From assembly GCA_028692275.1 (NCBI GenBank), contig JAQUXR010000024.1:1-39599 (forward strand): a DNA stretch of 39,599 bases. Reading direction: 5' to 3'. Below the pieces are notes generated by a model. The model ran no database searches and was not told the DNA's origin. It was given only the letters and a program-made list of their open reading frames with translations. The stretch is from Frisingicoccus sp009929615. GTDB taxonomy: Bacteria > Bacillota > Clostridia > Lachnospirales > Lachnospiraceae. This document shows, in pieces, positions 23,813-33,267 of this stretch. The translations under genes were made by a program, and so were the position numbers. Positions within the stretch are counted from its first letter, which is position 1; every line of letters starts with the position of its first letter.

Positions 23813-25133
23813 ATATTACATCTCCTGTCAAATCATATTCGTCAGCACCGGTAACCTTTGCCATGACAAAATCACCGGATATAATCTCTTCTTCCGCATT
23901 AAGAAAAATATAGCCATCAACTTCCGGTGCATCTCTGTAAGTTCTGCCTACATAGATACCTTCTTCCGGAATGCGTCCCTCAACAAGTACTTCGATGGTT
24001 TTGCCTTCCATAGCTCCTGTTTTTTCTGCAGAAATCTGCTGCTGAAGAATCATGAGTTCCTCTTTTCGGTCTTCTTTTATATCTTCGGATATCTGATCTG
24101 CCATAGCCGCTGCCGGTGTTCCTTCCTCAGGGGAATAGGTAAATACACCCAACCGGTCAAATTTCATATCCTCAATAAAAGCCTTCAAATCTTCGTGGTC
24201 TTCCTCTGTTTCCCCTGGAAAACCGGTAATCAATGTCGTTCTCAGTGCGATATCCGGAATTTCCCGGCGAAGTTTTTCAATAACCTCTACCAGTTCCTCT
24301 CTGGAAGTTTTCCGCCCCATACGCTTTAATATACGATTGCTGCTATGCTGAATCGGCATATCCAGATAATGGCATATCTTCGGCTCCGTACGAATTACTT
24401 CAATCAACTCATCCGTAATCTCTTCCGGATAACAATAAAGTAATCGAATCCACTGAATACCTTCAACCTGGCACAAAGCGCGCAAAAGCTCATGGAAACG
24501 CTTTTCTCCATAGATATCTTTTCCCCAGGTCGTTGTTTCCTGAGCTACAATATTAATCTCTCTAACACCGGCCTCAGCCAGCATTCTGGCATCCTCCAGT
24601 ACATATTCCAATGGCACACTTCTGTAGTTACCTCTAAGCTTCGGTATAATACAGTAGGTGCAGTGTTTATCACAGCCTTCACCAATTTTAAGATAACTGG
24701 AATATCCTCCCGTTGTTATCACCCGCTTTGTCCGGGTTAAGGGAAGCCTGTCTACAGATTCAAATGCCTGAACTCTTTCTCCTAAAAGGCTGCGTTCAAT
24801 CACTTCACAAATTTCATCATAAGCAGTTGTCCCAATCACAGCATCAACTTCCGGAAGTTCTGAAAGAATCTCATCCCGATATTTTTCAGCCAGACAACCT
24901 GCAACAACTAATAATCTGCAGCATCCATTCTTTTTTAATTCAGCCATTTCAAGAATATTCTGGACACTCTCTTCTCTGGCATCGTGGATGAAGCTGCAGG
25001 TATTGACAACAATAACTTCAGCCTCATTCTCATCATTCGTAATTTCATGGCCTCTGTCTCTGAGCAGCCCGAGCATAACCTCGGAATCTACCAGATTTTT
25101 ATCACAGCCCAATGAAACAAACAATATCTTCAT
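23796..25133 (-). CDS. rimO: Ribosomal protein S12 methylthiotransferase
   Basis: 445 residues. It adds a methylthio group to an Asp of S12 using two iron-sulfur clusters. The N-terminal UPF0004 domain carries the three cluster cysteines in SLGCDKNLVDSE, VVNTCSFIHDAREES and VVAGCLAEKY. The radical SAM motif is GEGCDKHCTYCIIP (CX3CX2C), and a C-terminal TRAM domain follows. The CDKN and DARE(E)S context distinguishes RimO from MiaB. It starts 3 bases after the folD stop. Confidence 0.96.
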   Translation of the reverse strand: MKILFVSLGCDKNLVDSEVMLGLLRDRGHEITNDENEAEVIVVNTCSFIHDAREESVQNILEMAELKKNGCCRLLVVAGCLAEKYRDEILSELPEVDAVIGTTAYDEICEVIERSLLGERVQAFESVDRLPLTRTKRVITTGGYSSYLKIGEGCDKHCTYCIIPKLRGNYRSVPLEYVLEDARMLAEAGVREINIVAQETTTWGKDIYGEKRFHELLRALCQVEGIQWIRLLYCYPEEITDELIEVIRTEPKICHYLDMPIQHSSNRILKRMGRKTSREELVEVIEKLRREIPDIALRTTLITGFPGETEEDHEDLKAFIEDMKFDRLGVFTYSPEEGTPAAAMADQISEDIKEDRKEELMILQQQISAEKTGAMEGKTIEVLVEGRIPEEGIYVGRTYRDAPEVDGYIFLNAEEEIISGDFVMAKVTGADEYDLTGDVIYEFTE

Positions 25134-25136
25134 TAA

Positions 25137-25982
25137 TTAAATCTCCATTTCAGCTGCCTGCACACAATTGTACATCAGCATAGCTATTGTCATCGGTCCA
25201 ACACCACCTGGAACAGGTGTAATCGCAGATACGTGGTCAAATACATCATCATAGTCCACGTCACCGCAAAGTTTATTATTCTCATTCCGGTGGATGCCTA
25301 CATCAATAACAACCGCACCTTCTTTAACGTATTCATGATTGAAAAATTTAGGTTTACCAATCGCAGCCACAAGAATATCTGCCCGTTTGCAAACCTCTTT
25401 TAAATTCTTTGTGTGGGAATGACAGACAGTAACCGTTCCGTTCTCTCTAAGAAGCAGTAAAGCCATTGGTTTACCAACAATATTACTACGTCCCACAATG
25501 ACACATTCTTTTCCATCGATTTCAACACCGCTTCGTTTTAAAAGCTGAATGATTCCTGCCGGTGTACAGGATACAAACCCTGGCTGGCCGATGCTTAAGG
25601 CACCCACACTCTGAGGATGAAATCCATCCACATCCTTCGCCGGAGCGATAGCCTTAATGATTTTATCTTCATTAATCTGTTTTGGCAAAGGGAGCTGTAC
25701 AAGAATTCCGTGAACATCTTTGCTCTCATTAAGTTCTTCAACTAAATGCAGCAGTTCTTCCTCCGTTGTATCTTCCGGAAGTTCATAGGCTAAAGACCGG
25801 ATACCAATATAAGCACAGGACTTTTTCTTATTACCCACATATACCGTTGAAGCCGGGTCACTGCCTACCTGAATAACGGCCAAAGTAATCTCTTTGCCTT
25901 CGGCTTTTAATTCGGCTACCTTTGCCTTTAATTCATCTTTTATTTCAGCTGAAATCTTTTTTCCATCAATAATCTGTGTCAT
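25137..25982 (-). CDS. folD: Bifunctional methylene-THF dehydrogenase/methenyl-THF cyclohydrolase
   Basis: 281 residues. Interconverts 5,10-methylene-, 5,10-methenyl- and 10-formyl-tetrahydrofolate in the cytoplasm. YVGNKKKSCAYIGI holds the catalytic Lys; QLPLPKQIN, GRSNIVGKPMA (dinucleotide fold) and TPVPGGVGPMTIAML are the expected blocks. The gene directly follows fhs, so the two enzymes of formate activation and one-carbon interconversion are co-expressed. AGGAGGAAG lies upstream. Confidence 0.97.
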   Translation of the reverse strand: MTQIIDGKKISAEIKDELKAKVAELKAEGKEITLAVIQVGSDPASTVYVGNKKKSCAYIGIRSLAYELPEDTTEEELLHLVEELNESKDVHGILVQLPLPKQINEDKIIKAIAPAKDVDGFHPQSVGALSIGQPGFVSCTPAGIIQLLKRSGVEIDGKECVIVGRSNIVGKPMALLLLRENGTVTVCHSHTKNLKEVCKRADILVAAIGKPKFFNHEYVKEGAVVIDVGIHRNENNKLCGDVDYDDVFDHVSAITPVPGGVGPMTIAMLMYNCVQAAEMEI

Positions 25983-26002
25983 CTTCTGTCTTCCTCCTGA
26001 TA

Positions 26003-27673
26003 TCAGAATAATCCTACAATATTTCCATCTTCATCGACATCAATGGCCTCTGCTGCCGGTACTTTAGGCAATCCTGGCATGGTCATAATCGTTCCTGTAA
26101 TAGCTACAACAAAACCTGCACCTGCACTGACGTATACTTCTCTGACATTTACTGAAAATCCTGTAGGACGTCCCAGCTTATTCGGGTCATCGGATAAGGA
26201 ATACTGATTTTTAGCCATACAAACCGGTAAATCTCCCATTCCCATCGCCTCAATACGAGCCAGTGCTTTTTCTGCAGCACCTGTATATGTTACACCATCC
26301 GCTCCATAGATTTCTGTAGCAATGGTTTCAATCTTTTCTTTTAAAGATGCATTGTCCGGATATAACACTTTGAAATTGCTCTCTTTGTTTTCAAGAGTAT
26401 CCAGCACCTTATTAGCCAGTTCGATACCGCCCTGTCCGCCTTTTTCCCACACTTCGGCTAAAGCGAATTCACAGCCTTTAGCTTCACAGAACTCTTTAAT
26501 ATAATCTAATTCGTTCTGGCTGTCTGTAATGAATTTATTCAGAGTGACCACGATTGGCACATTGTATTTCTGAAGATTTTCAATATGCTTCTCTAAATTG
26601 ACAATACCTTTTTTCAGTGCTTCCATGTTTTCCTGAGCCAAATCTTTCTTAGCAACGCCACCATTATATTTCATGGCTTTTACTGTGGAAACAAGGACAA
26701 CGGCTGAAGGTGTAAGACCCGCTTTACGGCACTTAATATCAAAAAACTTCTCAGCACCCAAATCTGCGCCAAATCCAGCTTCTGTAATAACATAATCAGC
26801 CATCTTCAAAGCCATCTTTGTTGCACGAACACTATTACAGCCATGGGCAATATTCGCAAATGGTCCGCCATGAACAATAGCCGGTGTATGTTCCAGGGTC
26901 TGAATCATATTTGGTTTAATAGCCTCTTTCAAAAGAGCTGCCATAGAACCAACAGCCTTCAAATCCTTTGCTCTGACAGGCTCACCATCATAATTATAAG
27001 CAACGATAATACGTCCCAGCATCTCTTTCAAGTCTTTCATATCATTCGCAAGACAGAGAATTGCCATAATTTCTGATGCTACGGAAATAACAAAATGATC
27101 TTCTCTTACAACACCATCCGCTTTAGCACCAAGGCCTACAACGATATTACGAAGAGCTCTATCATTCATATCTACACAGCGTTTCCAAATAATCTGATTC
27201 GGATCAATTCTTAATGCATTTCCCTGATGGATGTGATTATCCAGCATAGCTGCCAGTAGATTGTTTGCAGATGTAATAGCATGGAAATCTCCAGTAAAAT
27301 GAAGATTCAATTCTTCCATAGGAATAAGCTGTGCATATCCGCCACCTGCTGCACCACCTTTGACACCAAAACATGGTCCAAGAGATGGCTCTCTCAAGGC
27401 AAGAACTGCTTTTTTATTCAAAACACCCATAGCTTCACCAAGACCAACACTAATGGTAGTTTTTCCTTCACCTGCCGGTGTTGGATTGACAGCAGTTACA
27501 AGAATAAGTTTGCCATCCGGTTCATCCTTGATTCTGTCCCAGAGTTCGTCTGAGAATTTTGCTTTATATTTACCGTAAAATTCAAGTTCGTCTTCATGAA
27601 TGTCTAATCTTGCTGCCACATTCTTAATTAATTCCATCTTTGTTTCCTGTGCAATCTGAATATCGGTTTTCAT
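26003..27673 (-). CDS. fhs: Formate-tetrahydrofolate ligase
   Basis: 556 residues. ATP-dependent formylation of tetrahydrofolate with formate, a step used for purine synthesis and, in acetogens, in the methyl branch of the Wood-Ljungdahl pathway. TPAGEGKTTISVGLGEA is the nucleotide loop; EPSLGPCFGVKGGAAGGGY and NNLLAAMLDNHIHQGN are diagnostic. I place the start at 27673: the ATG follows GGGAGGAG by 8 bases and gives the standard length, whereas a start at 27721 would add 16 residues and run back into ftsK. The gene precedes folD. Confidence 0.97.
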   Translation of the reverse strand: MKTDIQIAQETKMELIKNVAARLDIHEDELEFYGKYKAKFSDELWDRIKDEPDGKLILVTAVNPTPAGEGKTTISVGLGEAMGVLNKKAVLALREPSLGPCFGVKGGAAGGGYAQLIPMEELNLHFTGDFHAITSANNLLAAMLDNHIHQGNALRIDPNQIIWKRCVDMNDRALRNIVVGLGAKADGVVREDHFVISVASEIMAILCLANDMKDLKEMLGRIIVAYNYDGEPVRAKDLKAVGSMAALLKEAIKPNMIQTLEHTPAIVHGGPFANIAHGCNSVRATKMALKMADYVITEAGFGADLGAEKFFDIKCRKAGLTPSAVVLVSTVKAMKYNGGVAKKDLAQENMEALKKGIVNLEKHIENLQKYNVPIVVTLNKFITDSQNELDYIKEFCEAKGCEFALAEVWEKGGQGGIELANKVLDTLENKESNFKVLYPDNASLKEKIETIATEIYGADGVTYTGAAEKALARIEAMGMGDLPVCMAKNQYSLSDDPNKLGRPTGFSVNVREVYVSAGAGFVVAITGTIMTMPGLPKVPAAEAIDVDEDGNIVGLF

Positions 27674-27692
27674 CTCTTTTTTCTCCTCCCGC

Positions 27693-30350
27693 TTAAACGG
27701 ATTCCTCAACATAGTTTTCAAATTCTTCCGGGGACATCAATACCTTACGCGGTTTCGTTCCCTCTTCCGGTCCAACCACGCCTGCCTCATATAATTGATC
27801 CATAATACGAGCCGCACGGTTAAAGCCGATTTTAAAGACACGTTGCAGCATCCCAATGGATGCCTTGTCCTTATCAATGATGAATTTGCCTGCATCGACA
27901 AAATAGACGTCATGTTCTGCACCTGCACCTGAGTCCGCCGGACCTGCACTGGTAATCTTGGAGGTAATATCCTCATTGTAATGAACCTGATCATTCTGGC
28001 TTTCCTTAAGGAAAGCAACAACATCATTGACTTCTTTATCTGAAACAAAGGCGCCCTGTACCCTGAGAGGTTTTTGATAACCTGACGGATAAAAGAGCAT
28101 ATCCCCTTTTCCAAGAAGCTTTTCTGCACCAATCATATCAATGATTGTTCTGGAATCAACTCCGGAAGATACGGAAAATGCAATTCTTGAAGGAATATTC
28201 GCCTTAATCAGACCAGTAATAACATTAACGGAAGGCCGCTGTGTCGCAATAACAAGATGAATACCACATGCCCTCGCTAACTGAGCTAACCGACAGATGG
28301 CATCCTCTACTTCACCCGGAGCAACCATCATCAAATCTGCAAGTTCATCGACAATAATAACAATCTGCGGCAGTTTTGGATAATCCGGGCTTGCAAATTC
28401 TGCCTGTTCTACTTTTTCATTATAGCCCTTTACATCCCTGACATTCAGTTCCGCAAACTTTTTATAACGGTCTGTCATCTCCATAACGGCCCAGTTCAAA
28501 GCACCTGCTGCTTTTTTAGGGTCTGTTACTACCGGAATAAGCAAATGTGGAATACCGTTATAAACACTAAGCTCTACCACCTTAGGGTCCACCATAATCA
28601 ACCGTACATCCTCAGGGGTTGCTTTATAAATAATACTCATAATCAATGTATTGATACAAACGGATTTACCAGAGCCTGTAGCTCCGGCAATAAGCAGATG
28701 AGGCATCTTTGCTATATCTGCCAGAATTACTTTGCCACTGATATCACGACCGGCCGCAAAAGCTATATCTGAATGACTTTCCCTAAACTCTTTACTTTCT
28801 AAGAGTTCTCTGAGAGTCACCGTTGTGTTCTCTTTATTAGGTACTTCGATACCAATCGCTGCTTTTCCCGGAATTGGTGCTTCAATACGTATATCTGCCA
28901 CTGCAAGGTTCAATTTAATATCATCTGAGAGACTTAAGATCTTACTAACTTTGACACCTTGTTCCGGCTGAAGTTCATATCTGGTAACGCTTGGTCCACA
29001 GCTTACATTTGTAACCTGAACTTTTACACCAAAGCTTTCCAATGTTGATTTCAGCTTCAAAGCCGTCTGCCTTAAATGTTCATCAGAATTCCCTGCACCT
29101 GAAGGCTTTGCGGGAACAAGTAAATCCATCGGTGGAAATACATATTCCGGCTTCTGCTCTAAAGCCGCTTCAATATCTTCTGCTGTCGCCTGCTTTTCCG
29201 CTTCACTCGGGCCATCCACCTTGCTGGCTGCTGCTTTTGCCGCCGCTTTTTCTCTGGCTTCCGGTGAAACCTCCAAATCCGCTCCGACTACTGGCTCATC
29301 CTCAAGAAAATCCGGTTCATCCTCAATCTGAATCGGTTTCATATCGCCCTTTGGCATCACAAAAGATGGCTTTTTCGCTGAAGAAGATGGTTCAGCAACC
29401 TCAATTGGCTGAATTGGTTCCATATGATTTACCGGAATCGCATCTAAATCCTGTAATGGAAGGATAATCTCTTCCGTAATCTCATCCACCGCCGGCTTCT
29501 TAGCCTCACTGCGGTTCTTCTTCACAGGTTTTTCAGTGACTGGTTTTACCTCCGGCACTGCTTCTTCCGGCTGCTGAGCCAAATCAAAATTCAGGTCCTT
29601 CTTTTCAAATTTTTCCCGAATTTCATTAAAGGATACCGTTCGATTTCCTCCGGCTCCACGAGCCACTTTTTGAACTTCTTTTTCTTTTCTGCGAAGTTCT
29701 TTCTGTTCCTTATGATGCTCCGATGCTTTAACGTATGCTGTCTTGCCTTTTTTGCTCAAAGGAATAAATATTGATTTCTGTGTCATCAATACAACACTAA
29801 TCAGAATTAATACAATAATCACAACATAACAGCCGACTGTTCCTAAAAGAGGATGCAGAATATGGACAACGCCGCTGCCGATAAGACCACCGCCACTATG
29901 GCCGGCTGCACTGTCTCGATATGCCTGAAGTGCCGTAATTGCCTTATCATAGGGTTCAGAAACCATATGTACGAATATTGCTAAAAATAGATAACAAAAG
30001 ATGGACGCTCCTAATTTTATCTTTGCAACTCGATTTGAACGATTTGCTATAAAAAAAGAAACACCAAAGAAAAATACCAATGGGAAAAAGTATGCCATAA
30101 ATCCAAAGAGACCAAAGGTCACATTTGAAATGGCCTGTCCCAGTCTTCCACATAAATTAAAATTACTGAGTACCAGCAAAATACTCAGTGCAAGTATTGT
30201 AAGAACAACAACCTCGTCACGGATTCCAGCCTGTTTTGCTTTTTCTTCTTTAGTCAATGCCGGCGTTTTACGTCTGCTATTTCCTGATACAGTTTTTTTC
30301 TTTGCCGGTGCCTTCCGCCCGGATGTTGTTTTTTGCTGCTTTCCAGCCAT
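27693..30350 (-). CDS. ftsK: FtsK/SpoIIIE family DNA translocase
   Basis: About 885 residues. Order: basic N-terminal tail (GKQQKTTSGRKAPAKKKTV), four membrane helices (about 50-195), a charged Pro/Glu linker to about 400, the alpha and beta motor domains with Walker A GATGSGKSVCINTL and Walker B IVIIVDELADLM, and a C-terminal gamma winged helix (RVFKIGFNRAARIMDQLYEAGVVGPEEG) that reads chromosome polarity sequences. It pumps DNA across the division or sporulation septum. I choose ATG at 30350 after AGGAGGTTTTTTTG; the preceding TTG is less likely. The gene is close to tepA, as in Bacillus. Confidence 0.95.
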   Translation of the reverse strand: MAGKQQKTTSGRKAPAKKKTVSGNSRRKTPALTKEEKAKQAGIRDEVVVLTILALSILLVLSNFNLCGRLGQAISNVTFGLFGFMAYFFPLVFFFGVSFFIANRSNRVAKIKLGASIFCYLFLAIFVHMVSEPYDKAITALQAYRDSAAGHSGGGLIGSGVVHILHPLLGTVGCYVVIIVLILISVVLMTQKSIFIPLSKKGKTAYVKASEHHKEQKELRRKEKEVQKVARGAGGNRTVSFNEIREKFEKKDLNFDLAQQPEEAVPEVKPVTEKPVKKNRSEAKKPAVDEITEEIILPLQDLDAIPVNHMEPIQPIEVAEPSSSAKKPSFVMPKGDMKPIQIEDEPDFLEDEPVVGADLEVSPEAREKAAAKAAASKVDGPSEAEKQATAEDIEAALEQKPEYVFPPMDLLVPAKPSGAGNSDEHLRQTALKLKSTLESFGVKVQVTNVSCGPSVTRYELQPEQGVKVSKILSLSDDIKLNLAVADIRIEAPIPGKAAIGIEVPNKENTTVTLRELLESKEFRESHSDIAFAAGRDISGKVILADIAKMPHLLIAGATGSGKSVCINTLIMSIIYKATPEDVRLIMVDPKVVELSVYNGIPHLLIPVVTDPKKAAGALNWAVMEMTDRYKKFAELNVRDVKGYNEKVEQAEFASPDYPKLPQIVIIVDELADLMMVAPGEVEDAICRLAQLARACGIHLVIATQRPSVNVITGLIKANIPSRIAFSVSSGVDSRTIIDMIGAEKLLGKGDMLFYPSGYQKPLRVQGAFVSDKEVNDVVAFLKESQNDQVHYNEDITSKITSAGPADSGAGAEHDVYFVDAGKFIIDKDKASIGMLQRVFKIGFNRAARIMDQLYEAGVVGPEEGTKPRKVLMSPEEFENYVEESV

Positions 30351-30383
30351 CAAAAAAACCTCCTAAAAGCCCTAAATAGAATA

Positions 30384-30418
30384 CTATTGCGAAATATCTT
30401 GCCGACATTTCGCAATAG
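30384..30418 (-). terminator. Inverted repeat between uppP and ftsK, possible terminator
   Basis: Perfect 12-bp arms CTATTGCGAAAT (30384-30395) / ATTTCGCAATAG (30407-30418). On the minus strand it is followed only by TATTCTATTTAGG, so the U run is weak. It may be a leaky terminator between uppP and ftsK. Confidence 0.55.
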
Positions 30419-30437
30419 CATTTAAAGTTTCGATTAA

Positions 30438-31316
30438 TTATTTAATAAAGAAATTGAAAATCAATGATATAACACCTGCAGCTGCACAGTAATATGCAAA
30501 ATAGGTGAACTTCTTATTCGTTACTACGTACATCATGATGCGGATACAAATATATCCCACAACTCCCGCAACAACCATACCAATGATATAATATAAGAAA
30601 TTCCCACCTGAAGAAACAGCTGTTCCAAGATGTCTGAGTTCTAAAAGATTAGCACCAACAATCGCTGGTAATGAAGCTATAAAAGAATATTTTACAGCAA
30701 AACTCCGGTCAAATCCTAAAGCCAGACATGCTGAAATCGTCGAACCCGAACGTGAAATTCCAGGAAGAACTGCAATACCCTGAGCTACACCAATCGCAGC
30801 CGCATCTTTATAAGAAGAAGCTTTGACTTTTTTCTTACCTCCCGGCAAAGAACCAACGATTAATAATACAATAGCATTAATAATCAGGCAGATTCCAGGT
30901 ATAAGTAAAGAACTTGATGCCGTATCAACAACACCGCTCAGTACAATACCAATAATTCCTGTCGGAATCGTTGTAATAAGAATCAAAAGTACAAACTTAC
31001 GATATGCATTCGTTATAACTCGGCGATACTCTCCTTCTCCATGACGAAATTTCGTCACAAAAAAAGTTTTTAAATTTCCACAGGCATCCACCAACAGATG
31101 GATTCCTTCCATAAACAGTTTCTTAACATCTTTCCAGAAAACGACACATACTGCAACCAGAGTTCCTAAATGAAGCATTACCTCAAATAGCATTCCTGTA
31201 TCTGTATTCACCTTAAATATGTACTGAAATATCGCTAAATGTCCAGAACTACTGATCGGTAAAAATTCAGCTATTCCCTGAATTAATCCCATCAAAATTG
31301 CTTGTAGAAGACTCAT
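30438..31316 (-). CDS. uppP: Undecaprenyl-diphosphatase
   Basis: 292 residues, multi-pass membrane protein. Dephosphorylates undecaprenyl diphosphate to recycle the lipid carrier of cell-wall synthesis and gives bacitracin tolerance. The motifs GIAEFLPISSSGHL and LPGISRSGSTI are present. I place the start at 31316 (MSLLQAILMG) after GGAGGG with a 7-base gap; a TTG at 31334 would include the ribosome binding site. It has its own strong promoter. Confidence 0.96.
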   Translation of the reverse strand: MSLLQAILMGLIQGIAEFLPISSSGHLAIFQYIFKVNTDTGMLFEVMLHLGTLVAVCVVFWKDVKKLFMEGIHLLVDACGNLKTFFVTKFRHGEGEYRRVITNAYRKFVLLILITTIPTGIIGIVLSGVVDTASSSLLIPGICLIINAIVLLIVGSLPGGKKKVKASSYKDAAAIGVAQGIAVLPGISRSGSTISACLALGFDRSFAVKYSFIASLPAIVGANLLELRHLGTAVSSGGNFLYYIIGMVVAGVVGYICIRIMMYVVTNKKFTYFAYYCAAAGVISLIFNFFIK

Positions 31317-31353
31317 ATAATTTCCCTCCGTCAAAATTCACTCAATTAAACTA

Positions 31354-31382
31354 ATCATACTACATATTAATGCCTTTGTCAA
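31354..31382 (-). promoter_or_regulatory. uppP promoter
   Basis: Minus strand TTGACA (31382-31377), 17-base spacer, TATGAT (31359-31354): a near-consensus housekeeping promoter 38 bases before the start. Confidence 0.88.
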
Positions 31383-31413
31383 AATGATAGTTTACGTCGT
31401 TTTTTGTTTTTTC

Positions 31414-31454
31414 TTACCGGAAAACCCAGTAGTTTTAACAGAATTTTCCGGTAA
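31414..31454. repeat. 11-bp inverted repeat upstream of the uppP promoter
   Basis: TTACCGGAAAA (31414-31424) / TTTTCCGGTAA (31444-31454), perfect. Neither strand has a T run after it, so it is not a standard terminator. It may be an operator or a processing hairpin after tepA. Confidence 0.5.
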
Positions 31455-31461
31455 AAATTCA

Positions 31462-32124
31462 TTATTTTCCCGATTCAATCATAGCCTTTAAATGTTCCAG
31501 TGCTCGGGATATTCCTCCAACCTCGTCAATAATTCCGGCCTCCACTGCCTCTTTTCCAACAAGTATGGTTCCCAAATCTTTTGTTAATTCTGTATTATCC
31601 ATCATCATTTGTTCAAGGTCTTCCTTTGTTGTATGACTATGTCTCGCTATAAATCTCGTAATTCTATCCTGAACGCGTTTAAAATAAGCAAAACTCTGAG
31701 GTGCTCCAATAACAGTGCCGCCCATGCGTACAGGATGGACGAGCACGGTCCCCGATTCTACGATAAAAGAATAATTTGTCGATACCGCCAATGGCACTCC
31801 TATAGAATGGGAACCGCCCAGCACCAGAGATACCGTTGGTTTGCTCAAGGTTGCTATCATTTCTGCAATCGCCAGTCCTGCATCCACGTCGCCTCCCTGG
31901 GTATTTAAAAGGACAAGAAGCCCTTCTAATTCATCATCATCTTCAAATGCTGCCAGCCGAGGCAGAACATGGTCATACTGGGTTGCCTTACTCTGATTTG
32001 GTGCCGCTTCATGCCCTTCTATCTCACCAATAATTGATAAGAGCAATATGCGGTAATCCGCCCTGTTATTCTCCAATATAATCTGACCATTTTCCCGAAG
32101 CTTTTCATCTTTTTCCTGATTCAT
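31462..32124 (-). CDS. tepA: TepA, ClpP-like serine protease
   Basis: 220 residues. Close to the Bacillus translocation-enhancing protein TepA: GLLVLLNTQGGDVDAGLAIAEMI, SLVLGGSHSIGVPLAV (nucleophile Ser region) and VLVHPVRMGG (catalytic His). TepA is a cytoplasmic ClpP-fold peptidase thought to degrade signal peptides or aid export. In Bacillus it lies beside spoIIIE, and here it lies two genes from ftsK, which supports the call. I prefer the start at 32124, preceded by AGGAAGGTG; the ATG at 32148 has a poorer site. Confidence 0.88.
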   Translation of the reverse strand: MNQEKDEKLRENGQIILENNRADYRILLLSIIGEIEGHEAAPNQSKATQYDHVLPRLAAFEDDDELEGLLVLLNTQGGDVDAGLAIAEMIATLSKPTVSLVLGGSHSIGVPLAVSTNYSFIVESGTVLVHPVRMGGTVIGAPQSFAYFKRVQDRITRFIARHSHTTKEDLEQMMMDNTELTKDLGTILVGKEAVEAGIIDEVGGISRALEHLKAMIESGK

Positions 32125-32205
32125 TTTTTCACCTTCCTGTTTTTTCATAGTATCCGCAAAACAGAAGGATTCATACCTAAAATTATGTCCGCTGATATGA
32201 ATTTA

Positions 32206-32214
32206 TGCTATACT
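32206..32214 (+). promoter_or_regulatory. Extended -10 promoter of the MBL gene
   Basis: TGCTATACT: TATACT with the extended TG element, 32 bases before the start. No clear -35 box. Confidence 0.55.
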
Positions 32215-32245
32215 GATAGCAGCAAATATTTACAGGAGGTTCCCA

Positions 32246-33232
32246 ATGGTTGAACAAATTAATACAAAACCGGACATCTATAAAATTTCCGTTCCACTGC
32301 CAAATAATCCATTAAAAGTTCTCAATTCATATATTCTAAAAACGCCCGCAGAAAATCTTGTTATTGATACGGGCTTCAATCAGCCCGAATGTCTCTCAGC
32401 TCTTACTGAAGGCTTAAAGGAACTGGATATTGATATGAACCGCACAACTTTGTTTCTTACCCATCTACATTCAGATCATGTTGGCCTTGTCAATCACATA
32501 GTGACCGATAAAACAAGGGTTTTTATGAGCCATGTGGATTACAGCTATCTTACCCGCACTTATGTTGGCGACAACTGGTCCTGGATGGAAGAAAAATTTT
32601 ATCGTGAAGGTCTCTCAAAAGATTTGATTTTATTACAGCGGGAGGTAAATCCAGCCCGCAGTTATGCACCCGAATATCTTTTTAAAGTTCAGTCCATCTA
32701 TGATAATGAAATATTTACTATTGGTGACTATACTTTTCGATGCATATGGACCCCCGGACACACGCCTGGACACACCTGTCTTTTTATGGAACAGGAAAAG
32801 ATTCTTTTCTCCGGAGACCATATTTTATTCGATATTACTCCGAACATTACCATGTGGCGTGATGTGGAAGATTCTCTTGGAAATTATCTGGAAAGTCTGA
32901 AAAAAATTCGTTCCCTGGATATTTCCTTAACATTACCGGCCCACAGAAAAAACGACATGGATGTCTACGAACGCATCGAGCAAATCGAAGAGCACCATGA
33001 CCGCCGTATCAATCAGACACTTTCCATTATTCAGCAAGAGCCTGGGCTTAACGCCTGTGAAATAGGCGCACGTATGACCTGGTCCATGCGCGGCAAAAAC
33101 TGGGCCGAGTTCCCGATACAGCAGAAATGGTTCGCCATCGGTGAAACCATTTCACATCTGGACTATCTGATTAAACGCGACAGAATTGTCCGCCACAAAG
33201 AAAAAAACATCATTTATTATACAGCCGTATAA
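32246..33232 (+). CDS. MBL-fold metallohydrolase
   Basis: 328 residues. The metal motif THLHSDHVG (HxHxDH) is intact, with later ligands in TPGHTPGHT, FSGDHILFD and LPAHRKN. The C-terminal 90 residues (from IEQIEEHHDRRI) resemble the winged-helix-like tail of glyoxalase II/LACTB2-type and related MBL hydrolases. The substrate is unknown; candidates are thioesters or nucleic acid. ACAGGAGGT lies before the start, and the gene is transcribed alone, ending in a strong terminator shared with a convergent gene. Confidence 0.88.
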   Translation: MVEQINTKPDIYKISVPLPNNPLKVLNSYILKTPAENLVIDTGFNQPECLSALTEGLKELDIDMNRTTLFLTHLHSDHVGLVNHIVTDKTRVFMSHVDYSYLTRTYVGDNWSWMEEKFYREGLSKDLILLQREVNPARSYAPEYLFKVQSIYDNEIFTIGDYTFRCIWTPGHTPGHTCLFMEQEKILFSGDHILFDITPNITMWRDVEDSLGNYLESLKKIRSLDISLTLPAHRKNDMDVYERIEQIEEHHDRRINQTLSIIQQEPGLNACEIGARMTWSMRGKNWAEFPIQQKWFAIGETISHLDYLIKRDRIVRHKEKNIIYYTAV

Positions 33233-33235
33233 AGC

Positions 33236-33267
33236 AAAAACAGTAGGACGAATTCCTACTGTTTTTT
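33236..33267 (+). terminator. Bidirectional terminator after the MBL gene
   Basis: Stem AAAAACAGTAGGA (33236-33248) / TCCTACTGTTTTT (33254-33266) with a 5-base loop. A and T runs suit both convergent genes; it overlaps the stop of the GNAT gene. Confidence 0.92.

Noticed and set aside
29042..29467. 141-codon plus-strand ORF inside ftsK
   Set aside because: Pro/Leu-rich antisense shadow of the FtsK linker with no ribosome binding site.
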